NCBI RefSeq assembly: GCF_001956985.1
Contig: NZ_CP019082.1
Location: forward strand, 7,192,001 to 7,256,000
DNA length: 64,000 nucleotides
Source of the DNA: Paludisphaera borealis
Lineage (GTDB): Bacteria; Planctomycetota; Planctomycetia; Isosphaerales; Isosphaeraceae
Reading direction: 5' to 3'
Shown: positions 25,854 to 34,200 of the stretch, piece after piece
Numbering within the stretch: position 1 is the first letter of the stretch
Layout: each line of letters opens with the position of its first letter
The notes under the pieces: generated by a model
The model's input: only the letters and a program-made list of their open reading frames with translations
What the model was told of the DNA's origin: nothing
Database searches by the model: none
Made by a program: the position numbers and the translations under genes

Positions 25854-27473
25854 TCAACGCGCGACGCGGTCGCGCGGCCCGGAATCGATCGCGGCGCGCG
25901 GGGCGGGCGCGGGCTCGGAGGGCTGTGAACGCAACGCCGCCCGCTCGGCGGCCTGGGAGGGGGTGAACTGGTAGGGCAGCGCCGCGAGCTGGTTCGTGAA
26001 CCGGAGAATCCGGACGCGCCGCACGGGCTTGCCCGATCGTTCGACCCAGAAGTCGCCGAGGGGCTTGCAGCTCTCGAACCACTGGTCGTAGAAGCTGAGC
26101 GGCGTGTAGTCGTCGTTGATCATCACCAGGACGCCGTCGCGCCCGACCCACTGCTCGGGCTCGCTCCAGAAGGCGAACCCTCTGGGGTCGTCGAGGTTGT
26201 AGCAGACCACGGGCCGCTTCATCGCCGTGGCGTGCGCGATCTGAGCGCTCATGTACCAGTTCCGCGTGAAGATAAACGCGCGCGGGTCGTCGAGAATCCC
26301 GAGCCGGTCGAGCCGGTCGGCGATCTGGTCCCAGCCGTACGAGTCGATGGTGGGGTCGGTCCGCCTCGTGAGCACGCCGAAACCGCCGGCTTCTCCGCGC
26401 TGGAGCCAGCCGAAGCGATACTCGGAGACCGCGACCGCCAGCAGAACCAGCGAGAAGCACGCCGCGGCGTTCAGCTTGCGACAGGTCCGTGAAGGCAGTG
26501 CGAGGCTCTGATTCGCCAGGTTGCGGCCGAGGATCGGGAACAGCGAGACGAGCCCCACAAGCCCCCAGTGCGGCAAGACCGGCCGGAAGCAGGCAACCGC
26601 CGTGAACACGCCCAGCGGCAGGGCGCAAAGGCAAAGGGCCAGCCGCTCATGTTCCGTCTTCAGCTCGTTCCAGCGCCGGGCCAGTCGCCAGCCGATCGCG
26701 ATCAGGGGAAGCCAGATCCAGGGGAAGAAATAGGCCGCCTGGGCTCCCAGGGCGCCCAGGAGGTAGTCGAGGCGAAAGGCCGGGCCGACGACCGCCCTCT
26801 TCCCCTGAAACGCGAACGAAGCCCAGCCGTTGGATGCGTTCCAGACGATCACCGGACTGAAGATCGCCAGCCCAATCGCGATCGCCAGGTACGGCCCGGG
26901 CTCGATCAGCCGTCGCCGTTGCGTCGGGCGGAGGAGCAGGAAGAGAACCGTCCCGGCAGGCAGGAAGACCGCGTGGTACTTGCTAAGCATCGCGCCGCCC
27001 CACGCCAGGCCGACGCAGGCCCAGAGGCCCAGCCGCCTCGGCTCGTCGATCGCCAGGCTCAGCCGGTCGATCGTCAACAGCCAGAAGAACAGCAGCGGAC
27101 CGTCCGGCAAGGCGAACGTCGAGGCGGCCAGGCCGTAATAGCCGGTCAGGTTCAAGGCGAGAGCCGCGTAGAATCCCGCCCAGGCCCCGAACCACCGCCC
27201 GGCGATCCGTCCCATCAGCCAGGTCGACCCCGCGAACAGCAGCACGAACCCCAGGCGCAACGCCAGCTTCGAGGAGACGTCGCCCATTCCAAACAATCCA
27301 AACATCTCGACCCATGCGACCATCGGCGGGTGGTCGTAATAGCTGGGCGCGGGATGCAGGGCGTAGAGGAAGTGGTAAGCTTCGTCGTTCCCCAGTCCCA
27401 GGAACGCCGCGGCGGCGAGCCGGATCATGGTCGAGACGACGATCAGGAGGGCCAGGGCACGCTTGGGGGTCAT
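25854..27473 (-). CDS. GT39-family membrane glycosyltransferase
   Basis: The ATG at 27473 (AAGGA seven bases upstream) is preferred to a TTG at 27596. The 539-residue product is a multi-pass membrane protein of the ArnT/PMT type: first helix at ~4-22, then the catalytic extracytoplasmic loop GNDEAYHFLYALHPAPSYYD followed by HPPMVAWVE, with the acidic pair typical of the GT-C fold, and ten or more hydrophobic segments up to ~370, then a soluble C-terminal domain. Such enzymes transfer a sugar from a polyprenyl-phosphate donor to lipid or protein outside the cytoplasmic membrane; donor and acceptor are unknown. It is a single gene with repeats directly downstream. Confidence 0.9.
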   Translation of the reverse strand: MTPKRALALLIVVSTMIRLAAAAFLGLGNDEAYHFLYALHPAPSYYDHPPMVAWVEMFGLFGMGDVSSKLALRLGFVLLFAGSTWLMGRIAGRWFGAWAGFYAALALNLTGYYGLAASTFALPDGPLLFFWLLTIDRLSLAIDEPRRLGLWACVGLAWGGAMLSKYHAVFLPAGTVLFLLLRPTQRRRLIEPGPYLAIAIGLAIFSPVIVWNASNGWASFAFQGKRAVVGPAFRLDYLLGALGAQAAYFFPWIWLPLIAIGWRLARRWNELKTEHERLALCLCALPLGVFTAVACFRPVLPHWGLVGLVSLFPILGRNLANQSLALPSRTCRKLNAAACFSLVLLAVAVSEYRFGWLQRGEAGGFGVLTRRTDPTIDSYGWDQIADRLDRLGILDDPRAFIFTRNWYMSAQIAHATAMKRPVVCYNLDDPRGFAFWSEPEQWVGRDGVLVMINDDYTPLSFYDQWFESCKPLGDFWVERSGKPVRRVRILRFTNQLAALPYQFTPSQAAERAALRSQPSEPAPAPRAAIDSGPRDRVAR

Positions 27474-28299
27474 GGAGCTTCCTTGCTCGACGATGGCGAC
27501 GACGCTGCCAGAAGAGGCGCAAGCTTTCTTGTAACCCGAACCCCGACGTAGAGCGAGGTCAATCGCCTCGCCAGACTCCGCAGCCTGTTGAATCAAGATT
27601 CAACAGGCGACACGAAAATCTTCAACCCCGTACAGATTCTGGGCAAAGATTGCCTGTTCTTCTTGCAAGGTCGTCGGTTCCATCGCGGTGGTCCGTCGAG
27701 AAGGACGGCGGGATGAAGCCGCAAGCCGTCGTTGGGGTCGACGGAATCGGCCTCTCGACCGCGAGCCACCTCGCGGGGGCGAGTCGGTTCTCGTAAGATC
27801 GTGATAATCTTCAAGTAAGATGCGACGACCGGCGACGACGCCGCGCGGCGGGGAGAGGACGGAAACCGGTCCGAGGTTCGTTCCTGACGGGCGCTCCGAG
27901 GAGGCGGCCGATCAACTTCTTGAGTCTCCATGGAAACGGTCCTGATTTTGCTCTGGTCAAAGTTCAGACTTCGGGAGATTCTGAGGAAACGAGCCTGGGG
28001 GACTTTGCTTGGGCCGTAATTGGGCTACATTTATCTAGCAGAGTGATGAAGGTGCTCAGCCTGGTTCAGAGAAAAACCGCGAACTCATCGGGCGCGACAT
28101 TCGTCTACCAGATAGAGATGGTTGAGAGACGAAGTCGAAGGAAGTGGTGGAATCACGGGTCCGCCGATCTCCGCACGGAAGCCGTCGAGGAATCATCGAA
28201 GCGAGGAGCCGGCGAAGACGAAGAGAAAGACTGAGGAACTGTGGACGTCTGGTGGTGGTGTCGTGACAGGGGCTTATCTATACGAATCGAGGACTCGCC
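27474..28299. other. Gene-poor stretch with a 12-bp palindrome
   Basis: Roughly 826 bases without a convincing gene. A perfect inverted repeat GCCTGTTGAATC/GATTCAACAGGC with a two-base centre lies at 27583-27608; with no T run it is more likely a repeat or protein site than a terminator. A 104-codon open frame at 27920-28234 starts without a ribosome binding site, has no recognisable domain and lies in a lower-GC patch; I regard it as non-coding or decayed. Confidence 0.5.
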
Positions 28300-28542
28300 A
28301 TGACTGCGAAACTGGCTGAAACCCAACTCTGGCAACACAATTTGGTGTCGCTGATCCGGTCCGGTCTCTTTTTGAGAGCCGAGACGGGCGAGTGTTACGG
28401 CCTCTTTACAGTCGTCGGCGTCTACACCGACCAGAGCAAATCGGCGCCACTGGCGAAATACTCCGACGCCCGCCGCGCCCGCGACGCGGCCGACATCGTG
28501 AACCGCCTGGCCCTCGTACCGCCGACCGCCGAATCCAACTGA
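28300..28542 (+). CDS. Small protein of unknown function (80 residues)
   Basis: The ATG at 28300 has GAGGA seven bases upstream, and a strong terminator begins 33 bases after the stop, together arguing for a real transcription unit. The product has no signal peptide or membrane segment. It contains ETGECYGLFTVVGVYTDQSK and a basic helix YSDARRARDAADIVNRL. I do not recognise the family. It could be a regulator or an uncharacterised domain-only protein. Confidence 0.55.
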   Translation: MTAKLAETQLWQHNLVSLIRSGLFLRAETGECYGLFTVVGVYTDQSKSAPLAKYSDARRARDAADIVNRLALVPPTAESN

Positions 28543-28574
28543 TTCCCACGCCGTGTTCGACTCCGATCAAGCCG

Positions 28575-28602
28575 TCGCCCCCGCTCGAATCCGCGGGGGC
28601 GA
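28575..28602 (+). terminator. Rho-independent terminator
   Basis: A perfect 10-base-pair stem TCGCCCCCGC/GCGGGGGCGA with an eight-base loop is followed by TGGCTTTCTT. It lies between the small gene ending at 28542 and the phosphatase starting at 28642. Confidence 0.75.
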
Positions 28603-28641
28603 TGGCTTTCTTCGTTCCTCGACACTCCCGGAAAGTCGAGT

Positions 28642-29079
28642 ATGAGACGGGTGCCGCCCCACTCGGTCTGGATCGGTCACGATGGCGACGGGCGGAACTT
28701 CCCCGAGCTTCATGAGTCCGACGTTCAGGCTGTGGTTCAGCTCGCGATCGAAGAGCCGGCGATCCAGCCTCCCCGCGACCTCGTCTTCCTCCGCATTCCG
28801 CTCTCCGACGGAGCCGGCAACCCGAGCGAGTCTCTGATCCTGGCCGTTCGCACCGTCGCGCAATTGATCGGACTCGGAATTCCGACGCTGGTCTGCTGCG
28901 GAGCCGGAATGAGCCGATCGCCTTGCATCGTGGCGGCGGCCCTGTCGCTGGCCCTTCAACTGACTCCCGAGGAAGCCCTCGACCAGGTCAAGAACTCAGG
29001 CCCCTGCGACGTCGCGCCGAGCCTCTGGGCCGAGACGCGCGATCTGCTGGCCGCCTGGCGTTCCGACGTCGGGCTGTGA
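28642..29079 (+). CDS. Dual-specificity/tyrosine phosphatase-like protein
   Basis: A 145-residue protein with the compact protein-tyrosine-phosphatase fold. The P-loop reads VCCGAGMSRSP: nucleophile C86, binding residue R92 and a following Ser, matching C-x5-R-S. The general-acid aspartate is probably in RIPLSDGAGN (residues 51-60). The residue before the nucleophile is Cys rather than the usual His. Expected role: removal of phosphate from Tyr/Ser/Thr residues or from another phosphoester in the cytoplasm; no substrate is indicated. The convergent toxin gene ends 17 bases downstream. Confidence 0.85.
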   Translation: MRRVPPHSVWIGHDGDGRNFPELHESDVQAVVQLAIEEPAIQPPRDLVFLRIPLSDGAGNPSESLILAVRTVAQLIGLGIPTLVCCGAGMSRSPCIVAAALSLALQLTPEEALDQVKNSGPCDVAPSLWAETRDLLAAWRSDVGL

Positions 29080-29096
29080 CGACTCGCCTTGCTTTC

Positions 29097-29450
29097 TCAA
29101 ATTCCCAGGAGGGTCTTCACCCAGTTTTCGACCTTCGCGAGGGTTTCGGTCGAAGCCGTCCCCAGTCGGCGGTCCAATCGATCGATGGAGATGGAGCGGA
29201 TCGCCTCGCAGATGACGAAGCTCGGAAGCGACAGGCCCCCCTCGCCTACCGACAGAGCGATGCGCGAGCGGATCTTTTTCTCCACCGAGGTGATCGGGAG
29301 CACCCAGACCAAGCCGCTCCGACCTTGATGAAAAGAGTCAACCGAGACGATCAGCACGGGCCGGGCGCCGCCTTGCTCATGCCCTCGCACCGGATTCAGA
29401 TCCGCATACCAGAGGTCGCCGCGAAAGATCTCACCAGGGGACGCCGCCAT
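29097..29450 (-). CDS. MazF/PemK-type toxin (endoribonuclease)
   Basis: A 117-residue PemK/MazF-fold protein. Family marks: IFRGDLWYADLNPVRGHEQ (first strand and the conserved loop Gly/Glu), GARPVLIVSVDSFH (the R-P-x-L-I-V box), WVLPITSVEK (conserved Thr/Ser strand) and PSFVICEAIRSIS (the x-x-x-D/E-Q-like strand near the active site). MazF toxins cut mRNA at short specific sequences when not bound by antitoxin. The gene lies 41 bases after its antitoxin and should be translated from the same message. Confidence 0.92.
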   Translation of the reverse strand: MAASPGEIFRGDLWYADLNPVRGHEQGGARPVLIVSVDSFHQGRSGLVWVLPITSVEKKIRSRIALSVGEGGLSLPSFVICEAIRSISIDRLDRRLGTASTETLAKVENWVKTLLGI

Positions 29451-29491
29451 CGCGTTGGGCCTCCAAGGTCAAGGGTCGCGCGAGGCACGAG

Positions 29492-29737
29492 TCAGTCGTT
29501 CAAACCATCACCCACCGTGCCGTCCCAGGATTCGCGTTCCCGAAGCTCCTCCGCCCAGGCCGCGGGATCGTCTCGAAGCGCCCGATAATCTGCGTCGAGG
29601 CCGGCCAGGAGGGTCGCGTTCCTGTAAGCCCGCACCGCCTTGTCGAGCACCTCGACCATCGTCTCATCCGTTTCACCAGCGAGTTCGCGCAGCAAGGAGT
29701 GGCTCAATCGCGAAATCCGAACGGTAAGAGTTTCCAT
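29492..29737 (-). CDS. Antitoxin of the MazF-type system
   Basis: An 81-residue protein read from the ATG at 29737; upstream codons to 29872 are open but fall in the promoter region. The N-terminus METLTVRISRLSHSLLRELA has the ribbon-helix-helix pattern (strand with alternating polar residues, then two helices through ETMVEVLDKAVRAYRN). The C-terminal part is acidic and Trp-rich (DDPAAWAEELRERESWD), as expected for the toxin-binding tail. It should neutralise the downstream toxin and repress the shared promoter. Confidence 0.85.
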   Translation of the reverse strand: METLTVRISRLSHSLLRELAGETDETMVEVLDKAVRAYRNATLLAGLDADYRALRDDPAAWAEELRERESWDGTVGDGLND

Positions 29738-29840
29738 GACCACCACCACCACGAAAGGCGGCGACTCCAGGTTGTGATCGCCCCCCCGCGAGGGAAGCGT
29801 CGCGATTCGGAAGAACGGGCGCAAGATGGCCTCACAGCCA

Positions 29841-29879
29841 GTATACTCAACAGTATACACGCCCGTCCGCAAGTCGCAA
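29841..29879 (-). promoter_or_regulatory. Promoter/operator of the toxin-antitoxin operon
   Basis: On the minus strand, TTGCGA (29874-29879) and TATACT (29852-29857) are 16 bases apart, a good -35/-10 pair. GTATAC occurs twice, at 29841-29846 and 29853-29858, six bases apart, and overlaps the -10; spaced six-base palindromes of this kind are typical operators for ribbon-helix-helix antitoxins. The antitoxin start lies ~100 bases downstream. Confidence 0.65.
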
Positions 29880-29916
29880 AATCATGTAGTTCGATTCTGG
29901 AGTAGGTTCCCGGAGG

Positions 29917-30888
29917 TCATCCGACCGCGTCGCGGGCGAGTTCGAGGGCGCCGTGGACGACGACTTCCTCGCCGAGAGCGGCGGGGACGATGTCGAAAGC
30001 CCCTCGGAACGGGGGGAAGACCTGGGCGTCGACCAGCCGGCGGAGGGGGTCGAACCAGAGGCGTTCGCCGATCAGCGAGACGCCGCCGCCGAGGATGATC
30101 CGCTGGGGGGCGACCAGGGTGACGGCCTGACATAGCGCGAAGGCCAGGGCGCGACGGGCCTGATCAAGCAGGGCCAGACTTCGCGCGTCGCCCCGCTCGG
30201 CGGCCTGGGCGACCATGACGGTCGTGATCCGATCAACGTCGCCGTCGGCGGCATCGAGGACGTCCCAGCCGCCGCCCGTGGCGACGACTTCGCCCGCCTT
30301 GGCCCTCGCGGCGCGGGCGATCCCCCAGCCGGAGGCGACTTGCTCCAGTTCGGGAAAGGCGCCGTCCGGGCCGGGCACGTTGAGATGGCCGATTTCCGCC
30401 GCGCCGAGCCCTGCGCCGCGGTAGATGCGGCCGTCGATGATCAAGGCCCCGCCGACGCCGCTGCCGAGCGTCAGGTAGAGAATCGGCGAGCGTCCGACGC
30501 CCGCGCCGAGGCGGGCTTCGGCGAGCCCGGCCGTGTCGGCGTCGTTGTGAACCGAGACGGCGTCGACCCCGAGGTTCCGTCGAACCCAGTCGGCGAGCGG
30601 ATAATCGGTCCAGCCGTCGATCTGAAACGAGGCCTGGGTGCGTCCTCGCTCCGCATCGACCGGCCCGCCGAAGCCGACCCCGACGCCCCGGACGTCGGCC
30701 GGGGTGAGCGAATAAGCGGCGAACAGGGCCTCGGAGGCGTCGCGGATCTGTTCGCGGACGCCTTCGGCCCCGCGCGCGGGGTCGACGACCCGTCGTTCCA
30801 GAGCTTCGATCGCGCCCTGTCGGCGGCCGAGCCCGACTTGAAGCTTGGTGCCGCCGATCTCGATACCTAAGAGCCAGGGGCCGTTCAT
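29917..30888 (-). CDS. ROK-family sugar kinase-like protein
   Basis: A 323-residue protein of the ROK (repressor, ORF, kinase) family. The N-terminal phosphate loop GIEIGGTKLQVGL, the catalytic VHNDADTAGL (Asp base) and the second phosphate loop TLGSGVGGALI are all present, and AEIGHLNV occupies the place of the sugar-binding Glu/His. The zinc motif CxCGxxGCxE that normally follows is absent (the chain reads GPDGAFPELEQVASG instead). No DNA-binding domain is attached, so this is a kinase-type rather than repressor-type member. It starts 5 bases after the end of the SIS isomerase, hence one operon; the pair probably handles a phosphorylated sugar. Confidence 0.9.
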   Translation of the reverse strand: MNGPWLLGIEIGGTKLQVGLGRRQGAIEALERRVVDPARGAEGVREQIRDASEALFAAYSLTPADVRGVGVGFGGPVDAERGRTQASFQIDGWTDYPLADWVRRNLGVDAVSVHNDADTAGLAEARLGAGVGRSPILYLTLGSGVGGALIIDGRIYRGAGLGAAEIGHLNVPGPDGAFPELEQVASGWGIARAARAKAGEVVATGGGWDVLDAADGDVDRITTVMVAQAAERGDARSLALLDQARRALAFALCQAVTLVAPQRIILGGGVSLIGERLWFDPLRRLVDAQVFPPFRGAFDIVPAALGEEVVVHGALELARDAVG

Positions 30889-30893
30889 GATCG

Positions 30894-31505
30894 TCAGCTC
30901 GCGTTCGGGCCTTTGCGGGAGACGGCCTTGGCCGCGAACCGTCGGTTGAGGTCGTCGATCAGCCAGTGGAAGACCACCTGGTGCAACGATTCGACGATGC
31001 CCATGTCGTCGATGCCGACGTGAAGGTTGTGCCGGGCCAGCTTCTGGAGCTTGCCGCCGGAGAACCCGGTGAAGCCGACGGTCTCAAGGCCCTCGGCCTC
31101 GGCCCACTCGACGGCCTTGAGGATGTTCGGGCTGTTGCCCGAGCCGGAGATCGCCAGCAGGACGTCGCCGGGCGAGGCCAGATTCTTCAGTTGCTCGACG
31201 AAAATGCGGTCGTAGCCTTCGTCATTGGCCCAGGCCATGATGCCCGCCGTGTTGTCGGTCAGGCTGAGGACCTTGAGCCGCTTCTGGTTCTCGAAGTCGC
31301 GGAGCGTGCACTTGGCGAGGTCTTCGCAGAGGTGGGACGCGTTGGCGCCCGACCCGCCGTTGCCGATGATGAAGACGAACTTGCCAGCGTCGTAAGCGCG
31401 CTCGATCACGTCGCTGACGTTGACCACCGAGCCGACGTCGAGCCGCCCGATCTCCTGACAAACCCGCGACAGGTAGTCCCCCGCCGACAGCGTCGTTCCC
31501 AGCAT
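30894..31505 (-). CDS. SIS-domain sugar isomerase, GmhA-like
   Basis: A 203-residue SIS protein with GGAGT eight bases before the ATG. It follows the GmhA (sedoheptulose 7-phosphate isomerase) pattern: [16 protein letters not shown] (phosphate loop plus His/Glu metal ligands), [17 protein letters not shown], and the C-terminal [14 protein letters not shown] helix where GmhA has its Gln/His ligands (Glu replaces Gln here). GmhA makes the first heptose intermediate of LPS inner core or S-layer glycans. The kinase next door is ROK-type rather than HldE or HddA, so another sugar phosphate is possible. First gene of a two-gene operon. Confidence 0.88.
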   Translation of the reverse strand: MLGTTLSAGDYLSRVCQEIGRLDVGSVVNVSDVIERAYDAGKFVFIIGNGGSGANASHLCEDLAKCTLRDFENQKRLKVLSLTDNTAGIMAWANDEGYDRIFVEQLKNLASPGDVLLAISGSGNSPNILKAVEWAEAEGLETVGFTGFSGGKLQKLARHNLHVGIDDMGIVESLHQVVFHWLIDDLNRRFAAKAVSRKGPNAS

Positions 31506-31595
31506 TCTCGCGACTCCTTCCGTGCGCGCGTCGAGTTGGGCTCGACACGCCTTGGTCCCCTCGCGCCGGGATCATAGCAGCAACCCCATCCCGGT

Positions 31596-31670
31596 ACGAG
31601 CCCGAAGCGCCAGCGAGTGCATGGATTGAACGGCCGACTGGGAATGCACTCGCTAGCGCTTCGGGCTCGT
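31596..31670. repeat. Paired hairpin repeat, copy B
   Basis: Arms of 27 bases at 31596-31622 and 31644-31670 are reverse complements with one mismatch, around a 21-base centre. The arm core GCCCGAAGCGCCAGCGAGTG is the same as in copies A and C. It lies between the divergent gmhA-like gene and a glycosyltransferase gene. Confidence 0.92.
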
Positions 31671-31802
31671 TTTAGGAGCCGCCGCCGAGATGGTCCGGGC
31701 CGCCGCGAGTTGGTATCGTGGGGCAAGGCTCAGCCCGCGTCCACGGGGCCGAGTACGAACCGGTGCCACCCTGGAATTAACCTCACGAACGATCGAGACG
31801 CG

Positions 31803-34046
31803 ATGACCGGGTGGCCTTGCTTGCTTCTCAATGGACTGCTGGCGCCGGCCGCCTGGTGGGTCGCCGTGTACGGATTGCGGCAGCAAGGCCGGCTGACGCA
31901 GGTCGTCGCCGCGAGCGTCGTCGCCTGGGTCTGGTCGACGCTCGGGATGCAATTCCTGGGAACTCTCGGCCTGATCCAGGTCGGCTGGCTGCTGACGTGG
32001 ACGGTCCTCGGCCTCGCTGCCGGCCTGGCGTGCCGGCGGTCTCGCGGCCCGTCTCCCGCGATCGAGCCCGACGAGGAACCGACCGGCTGGGGCTGGGAAG
32101 GGGTGCTCGCCGTCGCGGCGGCCGTCTGGGCGTCGCTGGCGCTCGGCTTGAGTTCGTTGATTTTCCCGGTCAAGGTCATCAGCGACGGGCCGATCTATCA
32201 CCTGTACTTCGCCGCGCGGTGGTGGAAGGCGGGGCGGCTGTTTCTAGTGGCCTCGCCGTTTGGCGAGAGCGCCGCGACGTATTTTCCGGCCAACGGCGAA
32301 CTCTGGTTCACGTGGCTGATGACGGGCTGGGGCGGCGACCGTCTGGCGCGGATCGGTCAGGCGCCTTTTCTGCTCCTCGCGGCTCTCGCGGCGTACGGCT
32401 GCGCTCGCGAGCTGGGTGCCGGCCGGAAGGCGTCGATCGTGGCGTCGGCCCTGTTCGCGACGTGCTCGCCACTGATCCTCTTCACGTTCGAAGCCAACGT
32501 CGACACGATCTTCATCGCCGGCTACCTGACGGCCGCGTACTTCTTTCTGCGGTTCGGCCTGGGGCGGGATGGGACGACGGCGTTGGCGCTCGGGGGGCTG
32601 GCGGCCGGCGAAGCGTTCGGGACCAAGTCGATCGGCGTGGTGTTCGTCCCCCCTCTGCTGGTCGCGGCCGTCTGGATCGTCGCGCGGCGGACCCGGTCGT
32701 TGCGGTCGACGATCCTCCTGTCCGCCCTGATCCTCGCGTCGGCCCTGACGACTTCGGGCTTCTGGTACGGTCGGAACTGGCTGTTGACCGGCAATCCGCT
32801 CTATCCGCTCCATCTTCAGATCGGCGACGTCGTGTTGCTGAGCGGCTGGTACGGGCCGGACGCCATGCGAAACAGCGTTTACTACATCCCGATGGGCGAC
32901 TGGCGGGCGATGATCGACAACATCGTCGCCGTGCTCGATCCCCGTTTGGTTCCGCTCTGGCTGGCGTCGATCGTGGGCTTCTGGGCGATCGGCGGCCGTT
33001 CCAAGGGCCGTATCGGCTGGGTCTGGGCCTTCAGCGCCGCGGCCGTGTTGAACGTCGCGCTCTACTGGCTGTGCATCCCCTACCGCACGCAACAGCGGTT
33101 CATGCTGCCGGGATTGGGGATGGCGGTCGTTCCGCTCGCCCGGCTGCTGGACGGTCGCCGCTGGCTGACGCGAGCCACGGTCGTGCTCCTCCTGGTCCAC
33201 CTGCTCACGCCGCAAACCTGGCCGCTCGCCAGCGGCGAGTCGGACATCCCCTGGGACCTGAGCCCCAAGATTCCCAACGGGATGGGCGCGATGATCCAAC
33301 TCGGCCCTCGCCTGCAACGGCTTGCGGCGTCTCGCTTCGCGCTCTCGGAAATCGTGGCTCCGGCGGAACTGATCGTCTCGGCGGCGGCGGCTCTCGTGAT
33401 CGCCCTGGCGTGCTCGAAGCCGTGGCGAGACGGCCGGGCCTCGGCCTGGGCCGGGGCGTCGATCGTGGGTTCGCTGGCCGTGGTCGGAGCGGTCGGTTAC
33501 GCGGAAATCGCGATGGTGGGCTCCGATTCTCGCAGGCTGTTCTTCCCGGCCTTTCTCGACTTCTACGCCGGCTGGATGCAGCTCGACGCGCGATCGGGGC
33601 CCGACGGCTCGCGGGTCGCCTACGCGGGCACCAACATCCCGTACTACCTGATGGGCTCCGGCTTGCGCAACGACGTCCGATACGTGAACATCGACGGACA
33701 CCCCGACTGGCAGATGCACGACTACCATCGTCAGAGTCGTCAGCAAGGCCAGGGCCTGTGGCCCTCGTCTCGGCCCGGCTGGGACCGGATCGGCGGCGAC
33801 TATGAGGCGTGGCTGGCGAACCTGGAAGCCGACCGGATTCAGCTTCTGGTGGTCACCCGAGCCAATCCCGGCGAGGGGCCGCACAACGTCGCCGACACCG
33901 AGAATTTCCCCATCGAGCGGCATTGGGCCGACGCCCACCCGGAGGTCTTCGAACCGCTCTACGGGATCGCCGAACACGACCCCTGGTTCCGCCTCTATCG
34001 CATCCACGCCCGCGCGAATCGTGGTACAGCGAACGTCGCGTTGTGA
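31803..34046 (+). CDS. Large multi-pass membrane protein, GT39/GT-C glycosyltransferase-like
   Basis: The ATG at 31803 begins a first membrane helix (LLLNGLLAPAAWWVAVYGL); upstream codons back to 31617 run through the hairpin repeat and are rejected. The 747-residue product has about a dozen hydrophobic segments up to ~residue 570, with an extracytoplasmic loop KVISDGPIYHLYFAARWWKAG, where the Asp could be the GT-C catalytic residue, then FANVDTIFIAGY-like motifs. The C-terminal ~200 residues are soluble and end near a conserved WFRLYRIH. No Shine-Dalgarno is obvious. Substrates are unknown; a role in surface polysaccharide or protein glycosylation is inferred. Confidence 0.85.
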   Translation: MTGWPCLLLNGLLAPAAWWVAVYGLRQQGRLTQVVAASVVAWVWSTLGMQFLGTLGLIQVGWLLTWTVLGLAAGLACRRSRGPSPAIEPDEEPTGWGWEGVLAVAAAVWASLALGLSSLIFPVKVISDGPIYHLYFAARWWKAGRLFLVASPFGESAATYFPANGELWFTWLMTGWGGDRLARIGQAPFLLLAALAAYGCARELGAGRKASIVASALFATCSPLILFTFEANVDTIFIAGYLTAAYFFLRFGLGRDGTTALALGGLAAGEAFGTKSIGVVFVPPLLVAAVWIVARRTRSLRSTILLSALILASALTTSGFWYGRNWLLTGNPLYPLHLQIGDVVLLSGWYGPDAMRNSVYYIPMGDWRAMIDNIVAVLDPRLVPLWLASIVGFWAIGGRSKGRIGWVWAFSAAAVLNVALYWLCIPYRTQQRFMLPGLGMAVVPLARLLDGRRWLTRATVVLLLVHLLTPQTWPLASGESDIPWDLSPKIPNGMGAMIQLGPRLQRLAASRFALSEIVAPAELIVSAAAALVIALACSKPWRDGRASAWAGASIVGSLAVVGAVGYAEIAMVGSDSRRLFFPAFLDFYAGWMQLDARSGPDGSRVAYAGTNIPYYLMGSGLRNDVRYVNIDGHPDWQMHDYHRQSRQQGQGLWPSSRPGWDRIGGDYEAWLANLEADRIQLLVVTRANPGEGPHNVADTENFPIERHWADAHPEVFEPLYGIAEHDPWFRLYRIHARANRGTANVAL

Positions 34047-34200
34047 CGTCAGCGAGGCCGGCCGTCGCCGAAATCTCGAAAATCTCGCACGGATTCGCCC
34101 GCCGGCCCCCACACATAGAATAAACGCGGAGCGCGGCTTCAAAAGTCCCGGCTGATCCGGCGGGCACCGCATCCTCGGCCTCGGGGGAGACGACAAGGCG

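Noticed and set aside
27920-28234. A 104-codon open frame as a gene
   Set aside because: No ribosome binding site, no recognisable domain, lower-GC patch with biased low-complexity charged tail.
31617-31802. N-terminal extension of the large glycosyltransferase gene
   Set aside because: These codons run through the paired hairpin repeat; the first membrane helix begins right after the ATG at 31803.
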